This document shows, piece after piece, positions 9,255 to 20,859 of a stretch of 64,000 nucleotides of DNA (position 1 is the stretch's first letter; the number at the start of each line of letters is the position of its first letter). The notes beneath the pieces were generated by a model. It did not search any database. It was not told the origin of the DNA and saw nothing but the letters and a program-made list of their open reading frames with translations. Origin of the DNA: Pithys albifrons albifrons (lineage: Eukaryota; Chordata; Aves; Passeriformes; Thamnophilidae); NCBI RefSeq assembly GCF_047495875.1, contig NC_092472.1, positions 3,356,349 through 3,420,348 of the forward strand, read 5' to 3'. The translations under genes were made by a program, and so were the position numbers.

Positions 9255-11708
9255 CTAAACGGGAGAAGGGGCTGTGCTACTCGCATAGGCTTCCCTCTCG
9301 CCGGCAGGCTGCGAGCTGCACAGCGGATCTTCGTTCTTGTCCGGCCCCACCTCAGCGCTGCTTTGCGAACTGAGCAGGACGGGCCTCAGGAACTGGAATT
9401 CGCTCCTCCCCGAGCCCGTAGTCAGGCACACCTCGTAGCGGTAAGCCGGTGACAGACTGCCCATGCCGGCCACGTCCAGGCCGTCCCCGACAAAGTCTCC
9501 ATCTGTATAGCAGCTGGGAGAGGGAGGGGAAAGGTGTGCCTGGAGGCGAGCCTTGCATAGCTTGGCTGTAGCCAAAGCGAGGACAGACAGGAGGAAAAGC
9601 GACGAGATGCAGCCCAGGGAGGCGATGAGGTAGGTGGTAAGCAGGTCATCCTTTGCTGCCTGCGGCTGCTGCCTGCTCACAGGATCTTGGTTCTGTTGCA
9701 AGAAGGCATCGGAGAAGTCATGCACCAGTGTGAAGGCGAGAGTGGCTGTGGTGGAGCGCGGTGGCTGGCCGCGGTCCCGCACCAACACGATGAGCCTCTG
9801 CCGGGGTGAGTCCCTCTCCGTCACAGCCCTCGCCGTGCGCACTTCGCCGCTTTGCTCTCCCACACGGAACAGTCCCGGCTCCGTGGCTTTGGCCAGCTGA
9901 TACGACAGCCACGCGTTCTGCCCCGCATCCGCGTCCACCGCCACCACCTTGGCCACCAGGTATCCTGACGGTGCCCAGCGCGGCACCAGCTCTCCCGCTG
10001 CGCTGCTGTCGCGGGGTGGGTGCAGCACCACGGGCGCGTTATCATTCTGGTCCTGCACCATTACGCACAGCACCGCCTGGGTGCTCAGAGACGGCGAACC
10101 ACTGTCACTGGCGCGCACTACAAGCTCGAAGGCATGCACTTTCTCATAGTCCAGTGGGCGCAATGTCCGGACAGTTCCGCTGTCCACATCCACAGACATG
10201 AAAGATGCCGCAGCGGGGGTGCCCGGCGAGGGCACTTCTATTGCATATCTCACACGAGCATTTTCTCCCGTGTCAGCGTCTGTGGCTCTCAGGCGGCCCA
10301 GACTCGTCCCCGCAGGCTCGTTCTCACTTATCACCATGGTGTAAATGTCCTGGGTGAAGGTCGGTGCATTGTCGTTCACATCCAAGAGCCGCACGAGAAG
10401 TGTTTTGGATGATGAGAGCGCAGGAGAGCCTTTGTCACGGGCTCGCACAGTCACGTTATACTTAGCCACCTCCTCCCGGTCTAGCGCCTCCGAAGTCACC
10501 AGAGCGTACGCGTCAGCCGCCAGCAGCGAGATGCTGAAGGGTTGCTCGCCTGCCAACTCACAGGTGGTCCTGCCATTGTCCCCCGAATCCCGGTCCCGCA
10601 CATTGAAAAGAGCCACCACGGTGTTAGGTGGGGAGGCTTCCGAGAGGGTGCTGGTGAGGGAGGTGATGATCACCTCAGGGGCATTGTCGTTCACGTCCTC
10701 CACCTGCACCTCCACCTTGCAGTGCGTGGACAGGCCCCCTCCATCTGTGGCCTGGACGTCTATCTCATAGGACTTTGTTTCTTCATAGTCCAAAGTCTTT
10801 TTAAGTCGAATCTGACCTGTCTCTGTATTTATTTTAAAGGTCTCAAGATTTTCCTCTGAATTTTGAAATATGGAATAGGCTACTTCCCCATTCGTTCCTG
10901 AGTCTAAGTCACTAGCGGACACCACCACCACTATGGCATCCTGGGAACTGTTTTCCTTTACCGAGACTTTATACACACTCTGGGTAAATATCGGGCTGTT
11001 ATCATTTATATCCAAGACTATCACTCGAATTAAGGCTGTACCAGAGCGTGGTGGAGTCCCACCATCCACAGCTGTGATGCTGAAAGCAACTTCTGCCTGC
11101 TGCTCCCGATCCAGGGCTCTATTTAAAACCAGCTCAGCGTACCTCCTGCCGTCATTTCGCCGCCAGCTGTACACATGGAAATACTCGTTCGAGCTGATAC
11201 TATAATGCTGAAGACTATTGTTCCCCACATCTGGATCCTGAGCGCTTTCCAACAAAAATCGAGTCTCTGGCATTGCAGATTCCGGGACTTTTAAAACTAT
11301 CTCTTTATTTAAGAAGACAGGAGCATGATCATTAATGTCGATGAGTCTTACCTCAGCTCGGAAGGACTGCAGTGGGCTCTCCAGCAGCACCTCGAAATGC
11401 ACCAGGCAAGGTTCACTCTGTCCGCACAGCTCCTCGCGGTCCATCTGCTCTCTCACCACCAAATCCCCGGTGTGCTGGTTCAGCTGTAGATACTGTTTTT
11501 CTCCATCAGGAACGAGTCGAGCCTGTCGAGCCGACAATTCCTCACCGGTCAGTCCCAAATCCTTACGGATATTCACCACAAAGGAGCCTCGCTCCCCCTC
11601 TTCGGGCACAGAGTACCGAGCTGTTTCTGCTTTCATTCCCGAGATACAGAGAAGGATCAGAGCCACCCCTCGCCCCGGGAAGGGGTCCTCACTCTTCCTC
11701 AGCTTCAT
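9255..11708 (-). CDS. PCDHB: Protocadherin, single-exon beta-like gene (copy C)
   Basis: This 817-residue clustered protocadherin has a signal peptide (about 1-28, core GVALILLCISG), EC1 (29-132, loop CGQSEPC at 95-101), EC2 (133-241), EC3 (242-346), EC4 (347-452), EC5 (453-560), EC6 (561-680), a membrane helix (692-714) and a tail with YEVCLTTGSG and SEFQFLRP. The open frame reaches a Met at 11909, but the extra 67 residues are Ala/Gly/Arg-rich and look like translated GC-rich 5' UTR. The Met at 11708 precedes the hydrophobic signal. The ectodomain is clearly distinct from A/B, yet EC6 is almost identical to that of D at protein and DNA level. No good splice donor ends the ORF. A mediocre GAG|GTGGGG occurs about 30 codons before the stop, so a gamma-type splice form is not fully excluded. 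Beta-like assignment is an inference from the single-exon structure. Confidence 0.88.
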   Translation of the reverse strand: MKLRKSEDPFPGRGVALILLCISGMKAETARYSVPEEGERGSFVVNIRKDLGLTGEELSARQARLVPDGEKQYLQLNQHTGDLVVREQMDREELCGQSEPCLVHFEVLLESPLQSFRAEVRLIDINDHAPVFLNKEIVLKVPESAMPETRFLLESAQDPDVGNNSLQHYSISSNEYFHVYSWRRNDGRRYAELVLNRALDREQQAEVAFSITAVDGGTPPRSGTALIRVIVLDINDNSPIFTQSVYKVSVKENSSQDAIVVVVSASDLDSGTNGEVAYSIFQNSEENLETFKINTETGQIRLKKTLDYEETKSYEIDVQATDGGGLSTHCKVEVQVEDVNDNAPEVIITSLTSTLSEASPPNTVVALFNVRDRDSGDNGRTTCELAGEQPFSISLLAADAYALVTSEALDREEVAKYNVTVRARDKGSPALSSSKTLLVRLLDVNDNAPTFTQDIYTMVISENEPAGTSLGRLRATDADTGENARVRYAIEVPSPGTPAAASFMSVDVDSGTVRTLRPLDYEKVHAFELVVRASDSGSPSLSTQAVLCVMVQDQNDNAPVVLHPPRDSSAAGELVPRWAPSGYLVAKVVAVDADAGQNAWLSYQLAKATEPGLFRVGEQSGEVRTARAVTERDSPRQRLIVLVRDRGQPPRSTTATLAFTLVHDFSDAFLQQNQDPVSRQQPQAAKDDLLTTYLIASLGCISSLFLLSVLALATAKLCKARLQAHLSPPSPSCYTDGDFVGDGLDVAGMGSLSPAYRYEVCLTTGSGRSEFQFLRPVLLSSQSSAEVGPDKNEDPLCSSQPAGEREAYASSTAPSPV

Positions 11709-11960
11709 TCCCTTCCAGCGACCCGATCTCCCCTCCTGTAAGCCCGCTAGAGCTGCCGATACAGCCTGCCGAGCCCCGGACAGAGCAGCCCGAGATGGTG
11801 CAGCCCCGCCCGCCCGAATCCCGGGGGCGGCGGAGACTGGAACTTGCGGCTGAGCGGAGCCTCCGCGGTCAGCAGCGGCACCAGGCGGCCGATCTGCGGA
11901 AGGGCGCAAAGATTTCCCAGCACAAAGCCTGGAAAGCAGAGATTAACGGTCGTATTTCTC
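11709..11960 (-). promoter_or_regulatory. GC-rich 5' region of gene C
   Basis: This CpG-rich segment directly precedes gene C and is its likely promoter and 5' UTR. The decamer found before A, B and D is absent. The coding strand has a different CGCT context (GCCGCTGCTGACC, 11868-11880), and the plus strand has a CTCF-like GCACCAGGCGGC at 11878-11889 (10 of 12 positions). The core element here is therefore uncertain. Confidence 0.4.
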
Positions 11961-14566
11961 TCTTCCGAGGTCAAGCCATACAGATTTAACTGTCCATACA
12001 ATCCCGTTCAACGTGTGGCCACCGCTTGAATAAGCAATGCCTCTGTTTGCCTTTTATTTGAAAACTAAATTTATTTAAAGCTGAGTTTTGTAGGGTTTTT
12101 TTCCTTTTTTCCCCCCGACGTGCCACACTATAACCGTTTGAATAAATTACTTTCAGGCTGTTTAGTTAAAAAGCTATGCATTATTACAGGTGTCCAACAA
12201 ACCAAGTGAGCTGGTCTACAGCAGAGATCTTATGTTCCCCGTAGTAATTCTCGGAATGGATCGAACTTGTTCCCCCAGTTCATGACCTCTCAGGCTGGAA
12301 GCAGCATCTCTCCGACCTCATCTTGGCTAGAAAAGTCCTCTCTACCTTGCTCCACTTCTGAGGACGGCCTTCTTCCCAGGTGGTTCTGATTTCCCCTGCA
12401 TAAAATACTCTCCAAATAAAAGGATTTTTTTCCCTAAATCCTGCTCTTTGGGTGGCTCTTTCCTCCGCCATGATTGTGACAGGTGGTCTCGAGACAGAAC
12501 ACTGACCCAGGGAAGTTTCAAATAGGTTTTATTGTTTTCTGTCATCAGGAATTTGACTCTTAAAATGTCTTACAGACAGGAAATATCACATTAGTTTGTA
12601 GATCAATACCGATTAATGAAGAAAAAGAAAAGTTCTTGAAAGCCTATATTCCACAGTGCCGTTAATTAATTGTAAACAGTTTCACCTGTTTTACTGTAAG
12701 CCCATGAACAGTATTTTTAATTCGCTACTAGTTTATACTAAACAATCCTTAAGTGTTAATTCTAATTTTACTATTAAAAAAAAACAACAAAAAACAAAAC
12801 ACCAAACACAAAACCCACACATAGCTCAAACCCCACTCTTTACATTAGGGAGAATCTGTAAACTCTTGGTCAAATATGCCAAGTGTGGCAGTGTCAGCAG
12901 TTTCTAATGGAAACAGCTTTTGCCTGTTATTAAGAAATTCCTTTGCAAACACCCCTTAATTTTGCTTAATATTTTTTTGGCCTAGTATTGAACAGATGGA
13001 AAAAAATAAGACACTAGTACAGAGACCTCCCCATAAAAACAAACAAAGAACTATAGAAAATGTGGCATATGAAAAAGTTGAAGATCTACTGCAGTTTTCA
13101 GTCTTTTCTTTAACATGTAGAAGCAGTAGCACTTTTACAATCATACATTATTGTATAATCAGCATGCAACACAGTTCTCCTCCTCCATCGACATCACGAT
13201 TACAAAATACCTACATGAATAAAGTACTGCTCAAGAGAAGAGGGTTTCTGCTCTCTCACAGAGAAGCCTTGATCTCCCTGACACCTTTTAGGTGGATGTT
13301 TTTCCTCTTTCCTCTCTTTTCCCTGTGAGGACAGACATACTTGTCTTTCTCTTCATTACTGATGGGTAAGCCAAGGGTTTTGATCAGAAGTGGCATTTAA
13401 CTCTAGCCCCCTATTAGCATTGCAAGCTGTTTCTGCAGCTCCATGTCCTGTGTCTTCAGAGAGGGGGGCTCTGCCCTGCAAAGAACAGAGAGAGCAGTTG
13501 CTTCTTGGGCATTGAAGGGAAGCAAGTATCATCGAGAAGCTTAGAGGGCATTTCTTACAAGAATGCCTGTGTGACACCACTCTTCTCTACTCAGAACCAA
13601 AGTGGAGGTTAAACTTGTTGGTGGGTCTTTGACCTGAACGAGGAATATCTACATATCCTGTGCTGTGGATAACACAAAGGCACTACCTCAAAACTTTTAT
13701 GATTCTCAGGGAGTAATTCAAGATAGTAAGAGCCCCAAATACAAGCCACTTTCTCACAAACAGTAAATGAGTTTTAATGTTGATATATCAAGAGAGGTCC
13801 TTGTCTCCCCTGAAGCTACTGCAGCTCTTACAACCTGCAGTAAAGTAAGCCCAAGTAATTGGTATTTATGAAATATGAAAACATTAGGAGGTGCCTGTAA
13901 GATGGTATTAGAGGTGACTTGGACTCAGGGGAGAATGAGAAGTTTCAATGATCACCTCTTCTCTCCCCCATGCTCTTTGAACACGCGGGAGTTAACAGGA
14001 GCCTAAGTCATTACTCACTCTGAGTTCACAGCATCCTCGAGTTCTGAAACTGACTGGGAGCACCTGAGTGGGTCAGGAAAAGACTTTGAAGGTGCATTTT
14101 AAAGTCACGATAACCACACTTTCCTAGTCAATACTGTTTTTGCAAGCCACAAAAATATACGGGAATTTAATGGCAGAGGTCTCTGCCACTGCAGCCTCCA
14201 GCAACTTCTAGGACAACTTGAGTTCAACATTGCCACCACCGTGGTGAATGGCATTTGGCAGCGTCGAGCACCAGCTCCTAACAGCAGTGCAGAGAGCACT
14301 GCCAGTGAAGTGACATCCCTTGCACAGTTGCACAGTCTCATCTGACACTGCACAGGATCGCTACATTCTCATTACTGCCGCCTCCGGGAGTACGTGTCCC
14401 TACAAGCCGTGTCATTCCTGCTCGGGGTCTCCACTCAGTGCCTGGGCAGGACCCAAAAGGGGGACACACTCCTACCTCTACTGCTCACCTGCTCATGGCC
14501 CAGCTGCCCCCACTTTGCAGTGACACTGAAGACTTGCTTTAACACTAATACTCAGCATAGATATGG
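11960..14566. other. Spacer between genes C and D, no gene seen
   Basis: AT-rich, with an A/C-rich run at about 12775-12825. No protocadherin remnant, RNA gene or convincing ORF is visible. The part nearest gene D probably includes sequence downstream of its read-through stop. Confidence 0.4.
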
Positions 14567-14742
14567 GTGCAGCTGCCCAGAGAGGTGGCAGATACCACAT
14601 TCTTGGAAATATTCTAGGTCAGGCTGGATGGGCTCTGAGTAACCTGACCTAGTTGAAGTCGTCCTTGCTTTTTGCAGGGCAGTTTGAACTCCATGGCTTT
14701 TAAAGGTCCATTCTAACCTAAACTATTCTATGCTTCTATGAT
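14566..14742 (+). mobile_element. CR1 LINE fragment, 3' end
   Basis: It reads in the CR1 sense direction (CAGCTGCCCAGAGAGGTGG, then GGTCCATTCTAACCTAAAC), finishing with the ATTCTATG-type 3' terminal repeats. It is strongly 5'-truncated and old. Confidence 0.75.
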
Positions 14743-14955
14743 GAAGAGAGACACGGTTAGTCAGCATCTGGGAAGCAGCTGAACCCCGCCGGATCCTCCT
14801 GGGAGGTACAACCAGCGGCTCTGAGACCCCCTCTAACTTTTCCCGCCGTAGAAACTCTTTCACTAGCAGCTCAGCAATTTCCTTGCTGTCAGGATGTGAC
14901 ACATGCCCTTATCCCTCCCTACCCACAATCGCCGCCTCCTGGACTGGTCCCTCAC

Positions 14956-17391
14956 CTGTGCAGCCCAGTCGCCTTCCTCCCCGAGGTTGGCCGCATCTTG
15001 CGAGCACACCGAGCTCCGTTGTTCGCCCGGGCCGGGAGGAAGCCCAGCGGGGAAGCAGGGGAAGAGGGGCCTGAGGAATCGAAACTCGCTGTTGACGGTC
15101 CCGGCGGCGAAACAGACGTCATACACGTAGCTGCGGGGCAGGGAGCCCGCACTGCTCTCTGTAGCTGTCGTCGGGAACGTGGGCAAGGTCTCCGCCTCGC
15201 TCCGTCTGACCTGCCGAAATTTCACTACCGCAGCGGCCACTGCGGTGGCGAGGAACAGCGCTGACACGCAGGCCAGGGAGGTGATGAGATAGAGGGTGAG
15301 CGGTCCATCAGGGTCGGCGGCTGGTGCCTCCTCGCTCACCCGCAAATGTGCTTCGGAAAACCCGTCCACCAGTGCGACAGCGAGGGTGGCGGTGGCGGAA
15401 CGTGGTGGCTGGCCGCGGTCCCGTACCAACACGATGAGCCTCTGCCGGGGTGAGTCCCTCTCTGTCACAGCCCTCGCCGTGTGCACCTCGCCGCTGTGCA
15501 GCCCCACACGGAACAGCCCCGGCTCCGTGGCTTTGGCCAGCTCATACGACAGCCACGCGTTCTGCCCCGTGTCCGCGTCCACCGCCACCACCTTGGCCAC
15601 CAGGTATCCTGATGGTGCCCAGCGCGGCACCAGCTCTCCCGCCGCGCTGCTGTCGCGGGGTGGGTGCAGCACCACGGGCGTGTTGTCATTCTCGTCCCGC
15701 ACCACCACACGTAGCAGCGCCTGAGTGCTGAGTGGTGGCGAACCGCCGTCACTGGCACGCACCTCCAATTCGAAGGCACGCACCTTCTCGTAGTCCAGAG
15801 GGCGGAGGATATAAACATCCCCGGTTTCAGCATTGACTGACACGTCGGGCTGCTCCTTATTCTCCTGCCGCACCAGCGCATAGTTTACATGGGCGTTTTT
15901 TCCTGCATCTGCATCTGTGGCGTTCATGCTGCCGATCCGGAGCATGGGGCTGTTGTTCTCCGTGACCGACATGGTGTAGATCTCCTGAATGAACTCTGGG
16001 GGATTGTCGTTCACATCCGATATCTGTACGAAGATGCTTTCCCGAGAGCTCAGCCGCGGCATGCCCCAGTCTCTGGCTGTGATGGTGATGTTATACTGCG
16101 CCTTGCTCTCCCTGTCCAGCGCTGTGTTTGTTCTCAGTTCGTAGTAATTATCAAAAGTGGGGGTGAGGCTGAATGGCAAGTCCTCGTCGATCAAACACTC
16201 CGTCCTGCCGTTATCTCCCGAGTCCCTGTCCCGCACACTGAACAAAGCCACCACAGTGCGTGGCGGGGCGTCCTCGGGAATGGAGGCGGTGAGAGAGGTG
16301 AGCGCTATCTCCGGGGCATTGTCGTTCACGTCCAGCACTTCTACATGCACTTTGCAGTGAGCAGACAGCCCACCACCGTCAGTGGCTTTCACCACCATCT
16401 TGTGGGATTTCACCTCCTCAAAATCCAGGTTGCCTGAGACTCGTATCTCCCCGGTAGTCGGGTTCAGCTGAAAAAGCTGCCGGGATCGCTCCGATGTCTG
16501 GGTAAAGGAGTAGTGCACTTCACCGTTGGACCCTTCGTCGGGATCCACGGCTGTGACTCTGACCACCAGCTGTTCCAGAGGGCTGTTCTCAGCCAGGCGC
16601 ACCTCATAGACCGCCCGTTCGAAGACTGGAATGTTGTCATTGGCATCCACCACCACGATCCGGACTTGAGCCATGCCCGATCTGGGGGGCGAGCCTCCAT
16701 CTGTGGCAGTGAGAAGTAAATTCAGCTCCCCCTGCTCTTCACGGTCGAGCTGGCGCTGTAGGACAAGCTCCACATATTTTACTCCGTCTTTCCCTGTTTC
16801 GGTAGCGAGGGAGAAATGGGGATTTGACCCAAGGCTGTAGTTCTGTAAACCGTTATTGCCCACGTCCCTGTCCTGGGCGCTTTCCAAGTGGAAACGGGAC
16901 CCAGGAGATGCTGTTTCTAGAATCTTTAGAACCATTTCTTTCTCCGGGAACATGGGGGAATTGTCGTTTACGTCACGAACCTCCACCTCCCCTCGGATCA
17001 GCTGCAGCGGATTCTCAAAGAATATCTTAAAGGCGATCGTGCAGATATCGCTCTGCGGACAGATCTCCTCTCGGTCCAGTGACTCCTTTGCCGTCAGGAC
17101 TCCGGTGTTTTGATTGAGTCGGAAAAGCTGCTCGTCCCCCTCAGACACCACACGGGCCTTGCGAGCCGCGAGCTGGCTCAGAGGAACCCCCAGGTCCTTA
17201 GCAATATTGGCGACAAAGGAGTCCCTCTCCATTTCCTCCAGCAGAGAATAGCGGAGGGTTTCAGCCGCGATCTGACACACGCAAACGAACAGAATAAACA
17301 AGACCACTTGCCTCTTGCTGTCTCCACTACGTCTGTTGCACGCCGTCACTCTCCAAAAAAGCCAACCACCCTCTTCCGCGGCTCCCAGCAT
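14956..17391 (-). CDS. PCDHG: Protocadherin gamma-type variable exon with splice donor (copy D)
   Basis: This exon encodes 812 residues of a clustered protocadherin: signal peptide core VVLFILFVCVC (29-39), EC1 (44-147, loop CPQSDIC at 111-117), EC2 (148-257), EC3 (258-361), EC4 (362-467), EC5 (468-572), EC6 (573-690), membrane helix (698-723) and variable cytoplasmic segment with SEFRFLRP. The exon ends GDWAAQ, where CAG is followed directly by GTGAGG, a strong phase-0 donor. Read-through would add 30 low-complexity basic residues and stop at 14863. Alpha and gamma variable exons end in CAG before their constant exons, so this is best read as a gamma-type exon that splices to constant exons beyond the left edge, across genes C, B and A. 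The open frame reaches a Met at 17538, but that region overlaps the expected promoter zone. The Met at 17391 lies 176 bp from the promoter box. Confidence 0.85.
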
Positions 17392-17566
17392 TTCTAAGCA
17401 GTGTCCGAGGTAGAGTGGTGCTTGCCAGCAATCCTGGGGTGAGGGAATCTGGAAGCCCCCGTGAACTCCGACTCCTTCCCGAGCAGCTCCCACCTCTTTT
17501 TTTTGTCTCCCTGTGCCAGTAAAACCGGAGCGGACCAAGGGACGTGTCAGTCCGCGGCCAACATCC

Positions 17567-17576
17567 CCACCCAGCG
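17567..17576 (-). promoter_or_regulatory. Promoter box of exon D (CSE/CGCT-box candidate)
   Basis: CGCTGGGTGG occurs on the coding strand 176 bp upstream of the chosen start at 17391. The surrounding bases differ from those at genes A and B, so the shared decamer is not explained by recent duplication. If this is the promoter core, the alternative Met at 17538 would lie only 29 bp downstream of it, which favours the inner start. Confidence 0.5.
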
Positions 17577-17639
17577 TCGGAAGGGGGAATATTTCGTCTC
17601 ATTCGGGACAGAGCTGCTAATTCAGGGTTTGGTGCTTAA

Positions 17640-20600
17640 ATCTGCACTGTTTGTGCCAAAGTGAAGCCAAAAGTTGCAATGTAATGCTCTACTTGAAAGC
17701 GGGATCGCTGCTCTGGGTATCAATTCCCAGCTCGCAATCGCAAACTCTTCAGACAGATTTTGGGTTGTCTCTGGGTTGTGTAGGAATATCAAGATTCACT
17801 TCCTCCAGATGCATTGTGAGATTTTCCCTTCTCTTCTCCACTTGTTAACCAGCACAGGAAAATTAGCAAGTGGTGCGGGTGAGAAAAGCTATTGAGAATG
17901 AAACCTGCTGCCAGAGAGTTGACAGGGAAATGTACCCTAAGTAAATGTTTCACCATCGCCCTTGCTCATCATCACACTAGAATGATAATGCTCTTCTAGG
18001 ACACATCGTCCTAAGGTTGTTTTTTTCTCCTTGTGTATCATACATCGCCCGAAGGATACACAGCTTTAACTTTAACACTTTTCTGTGTGAAAAGCGTTTT
18101 TCTCTTTAATTGACAAGAGTTTCGTTCCCTGCCACCTGCTGATCCCTGCACCAATGATAAGGCCTGACACTGTATAACACATTCCTGAAGAATGTCCCCA
18201 GGCATACATAAACACTGAAATGCTGCAGGATGTTTTCATGTTTTGAAGAGAGCTAGTTAATACAAAAGGAAGGAAACAAACACGAGAGCTCATAAATTAA
18301 GCCCCTAGATAAACTCTAACGAGGAGCTAACGGAGACAATAGCAAAGATCAGGGATCTAATTACACTAATAGGCCATTAAAGGAATCACTGAAGTGTAAA
18401 CTCCAGAGATTCAATAAGAAGCTTTGTACACGACAAAGGAAAAAAACAACTCTCAAGATTCTCATGGATTATCAGAAAGAGTCTCACAGAAGAGAAGAAA
18501 CTGATTACGAGATGTTTTATGGGGGTTCTAAGAATATATAAAGCTTATTATGAAATGATTAGAGGCAGAATCAAACTCGGTAACAGGGAGACAGCAAGAG
18601 CGGACCTGTGAGGAACAACCTCGGGAAAAGAAGGTGGAAGGGGTCACCGAGGATTTCTGGACACAGTCTGGTAGTGTCAGGTACGATCCGTGCCGGAGAC
18701 TGGATAAAATCCTCAGGGCCAGGCACTCATGGCTGGCCCCGAGGATGGACACCTCGACTGTGGCGAATGCACAGACTGTGCTGGGGACGCGCACAAACCA
18801 ACTCTCCTCTTAGAGACTTAAAAAAACGGAGGATTAAACAAAATACAGCTTGTACTAATTTTTGGTTCGAGCAATTTAATTCAGATTTTACTATAAAATG
18901 AACCATGCTTTTTAGTGTTATTATAAAGCATCATAACCTTCTGGGTTTTGGCTCCTTTCCTTTAATTGCCTCGATGTTTTCTCCTTAATTTTTCTTGCTA
19001 AAAACACTGATGTTGTCAAATAATACTCACGAGGTCAAGACCTAGAAATTCGCCGACACCTTCATTTGTTTTAAAATAAAAGCGTCGTGACTGTATTAGT
19101 AGGACAAAATAACAAGGGTTGACTTTAGGATTTCTCGGAAGTTTAGCTACTACAGGATCTTGTACGAATGTAGCAATTTTTTCTGATTTCCTCTTACAGC
19201 CCCGTGACTTGGAAGTGTGATAGGATCTAAAAGTCTAACTAACATCAAAAGGCAGTTCAAGCGTTTCTTCCCTTCCAGAGACGTGTCAGTCTCTCAAGTT
19301 GCAATCATTATCACCAACACAGTAGCTTGATATAAAACCAACCACAGCTGGGAAAATGGCTCCTCTCCTCTTTTGGGCCATGTAAAAATAACTGTGACAC
19401 CTCGAATCCACTTGCTTTGTTGCCCTTTGTTTAGCTCTTGAAACCTGTGAGGGACAAATGTGTATTTTTTTCTACTTAATCTAATCTTTGGCACCACTGC
19501 TCAGCAGGGAACAGGCACGGGCCTAGGAGATCTTCCACAGAGCTCCACAGCCTGACTTCAGGATGCGGTTACCCAGCAATTGTTGCTCTCATCCTTGCAG
19601 GAGGAAAATTATGTCCTTCAGCTTCGAGGGCAGAAGGATGTAAAAAGAACAGTGATCCTTAACAGAGCCCTTGGCTGTAACAGTATCTTAGCACATCAGA
19701 TGATACTGGTCTTCCACTGATGTTTATATTCTTTCAGATTTTAGAGAAACGTGAAATAAAGAGGGTCACTCACCTTGCAGCACTGGAGAGCTAATGCCTG
19801 TGTTTTCCATTTGATCACGATAATAAAATGGATCCACATGAATTAAAAAAAGAAAAGAAGTTTGAACCCTGCCAGATGAAGACACACTGTATTTTAGAAT
19901 GGACTAAGGAGCTACAACCATAATAAGAATGTAGTTTGGGTAAATGTGTCAGAGAATTCACTTGTCTCCTTGAGCATAAAGTGATGTTGCAGGATTCCTC
20001 ATCTTTGGTTTAGTGATGACATCTTTATCCTAATAAGGTAGCTTAAAATGACCAAAAACCTGGTTCTCTTTACTCTGAGATTTAAAACTTAATGTTAGAA
20101 AGCACTACAGCAACATATCCTGCTCAGTTCCTGGTGTGTCCCCGTATTTCAGAACACAGTGCTCCTAAAAGAAAATCCTGCCTGCACTTCTGCAGCCTGA
20201 GCAATTTCAGTTCCCATAATCCCCTTCTTGGTCTTTCATCTGGAAATTCAGATCTGCCGAATGAAGTCTGAGATGTCCCATGTCTTTATCCCTTGATAAA
20301 GTTTTCTTCCCCATCCCTGGAGTCCCTGAGAATAAAATAGCTCCGGAGCAGACGTTGTCTGCAGATCGAAAGCACAGATGCTTCCCCGAGTCACTGTGGT
20401 TTCCATGCCTGATGCAACGAGGGACCAACGTTCCTGTTCTCTCGTTCCCAACCAGGTCCCTGGACGGATTTCTCCTTTCTTCTCTATAGCACTCGGGCAG
20501 CACCTGAACTCGCAGCTCTCCCGCGGAACTGCTGCCTGGAATTCTCAGCAGGATGCAAACGTGAGGAAAGCTGGGAGAATCACTCCCAACCTTCTGGCTT

Positions 20601-20750
20601 ATGTTGTTATGTTGCAAATACCACTGGTACCTGTCCTGTTTGTGGTACATTTTCCGAGACATAAACCTGGTTCCCCTCTTCGCATTCAGTCCGGTTTCCT
20701 CATCACTCTGTTAAAAGTAAACATTTATTTCTCACGGTATTAACTCAGTG
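17640..20750. other. Gene-free stretch upstream of exon D
   Basis: Mostly AT-rich unique sequence. A moderately GC-rich patch at about 18600-18800 and a 151-codon minus-strand ORF at 20207-20662 have no recognisable domain. I do not regard either as a gene. Confidence 0.35.
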
Positions 20751-20859
20751 CTTACCAACCAACCAGCTCTGTCTGAGTCACTCCACATCTGCGGTGAAAT
20801 CCTCCCAAATCCCGGGGGGATGGACCTCAGAGACCGTCTCTCTCCTTTACATTCTCTGC

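Noticed and set aside
11709..11909. 67-residue N-terminal extension of gene C
   Set aside because: Ala/Gly/Pro/Arg-rich translation of the GC-rich leader with no signal-peptide character. The Met at 11708 directly precedes the hydrophobic segment.
20207..20662. 151-codon minus-strand ORF downstream of the 21-kb GC island
   Set aside because: No cadherin motif or other recognisable domain and no signal peptide. Considered as a dead protocadherin exon but no alignable residues were found.
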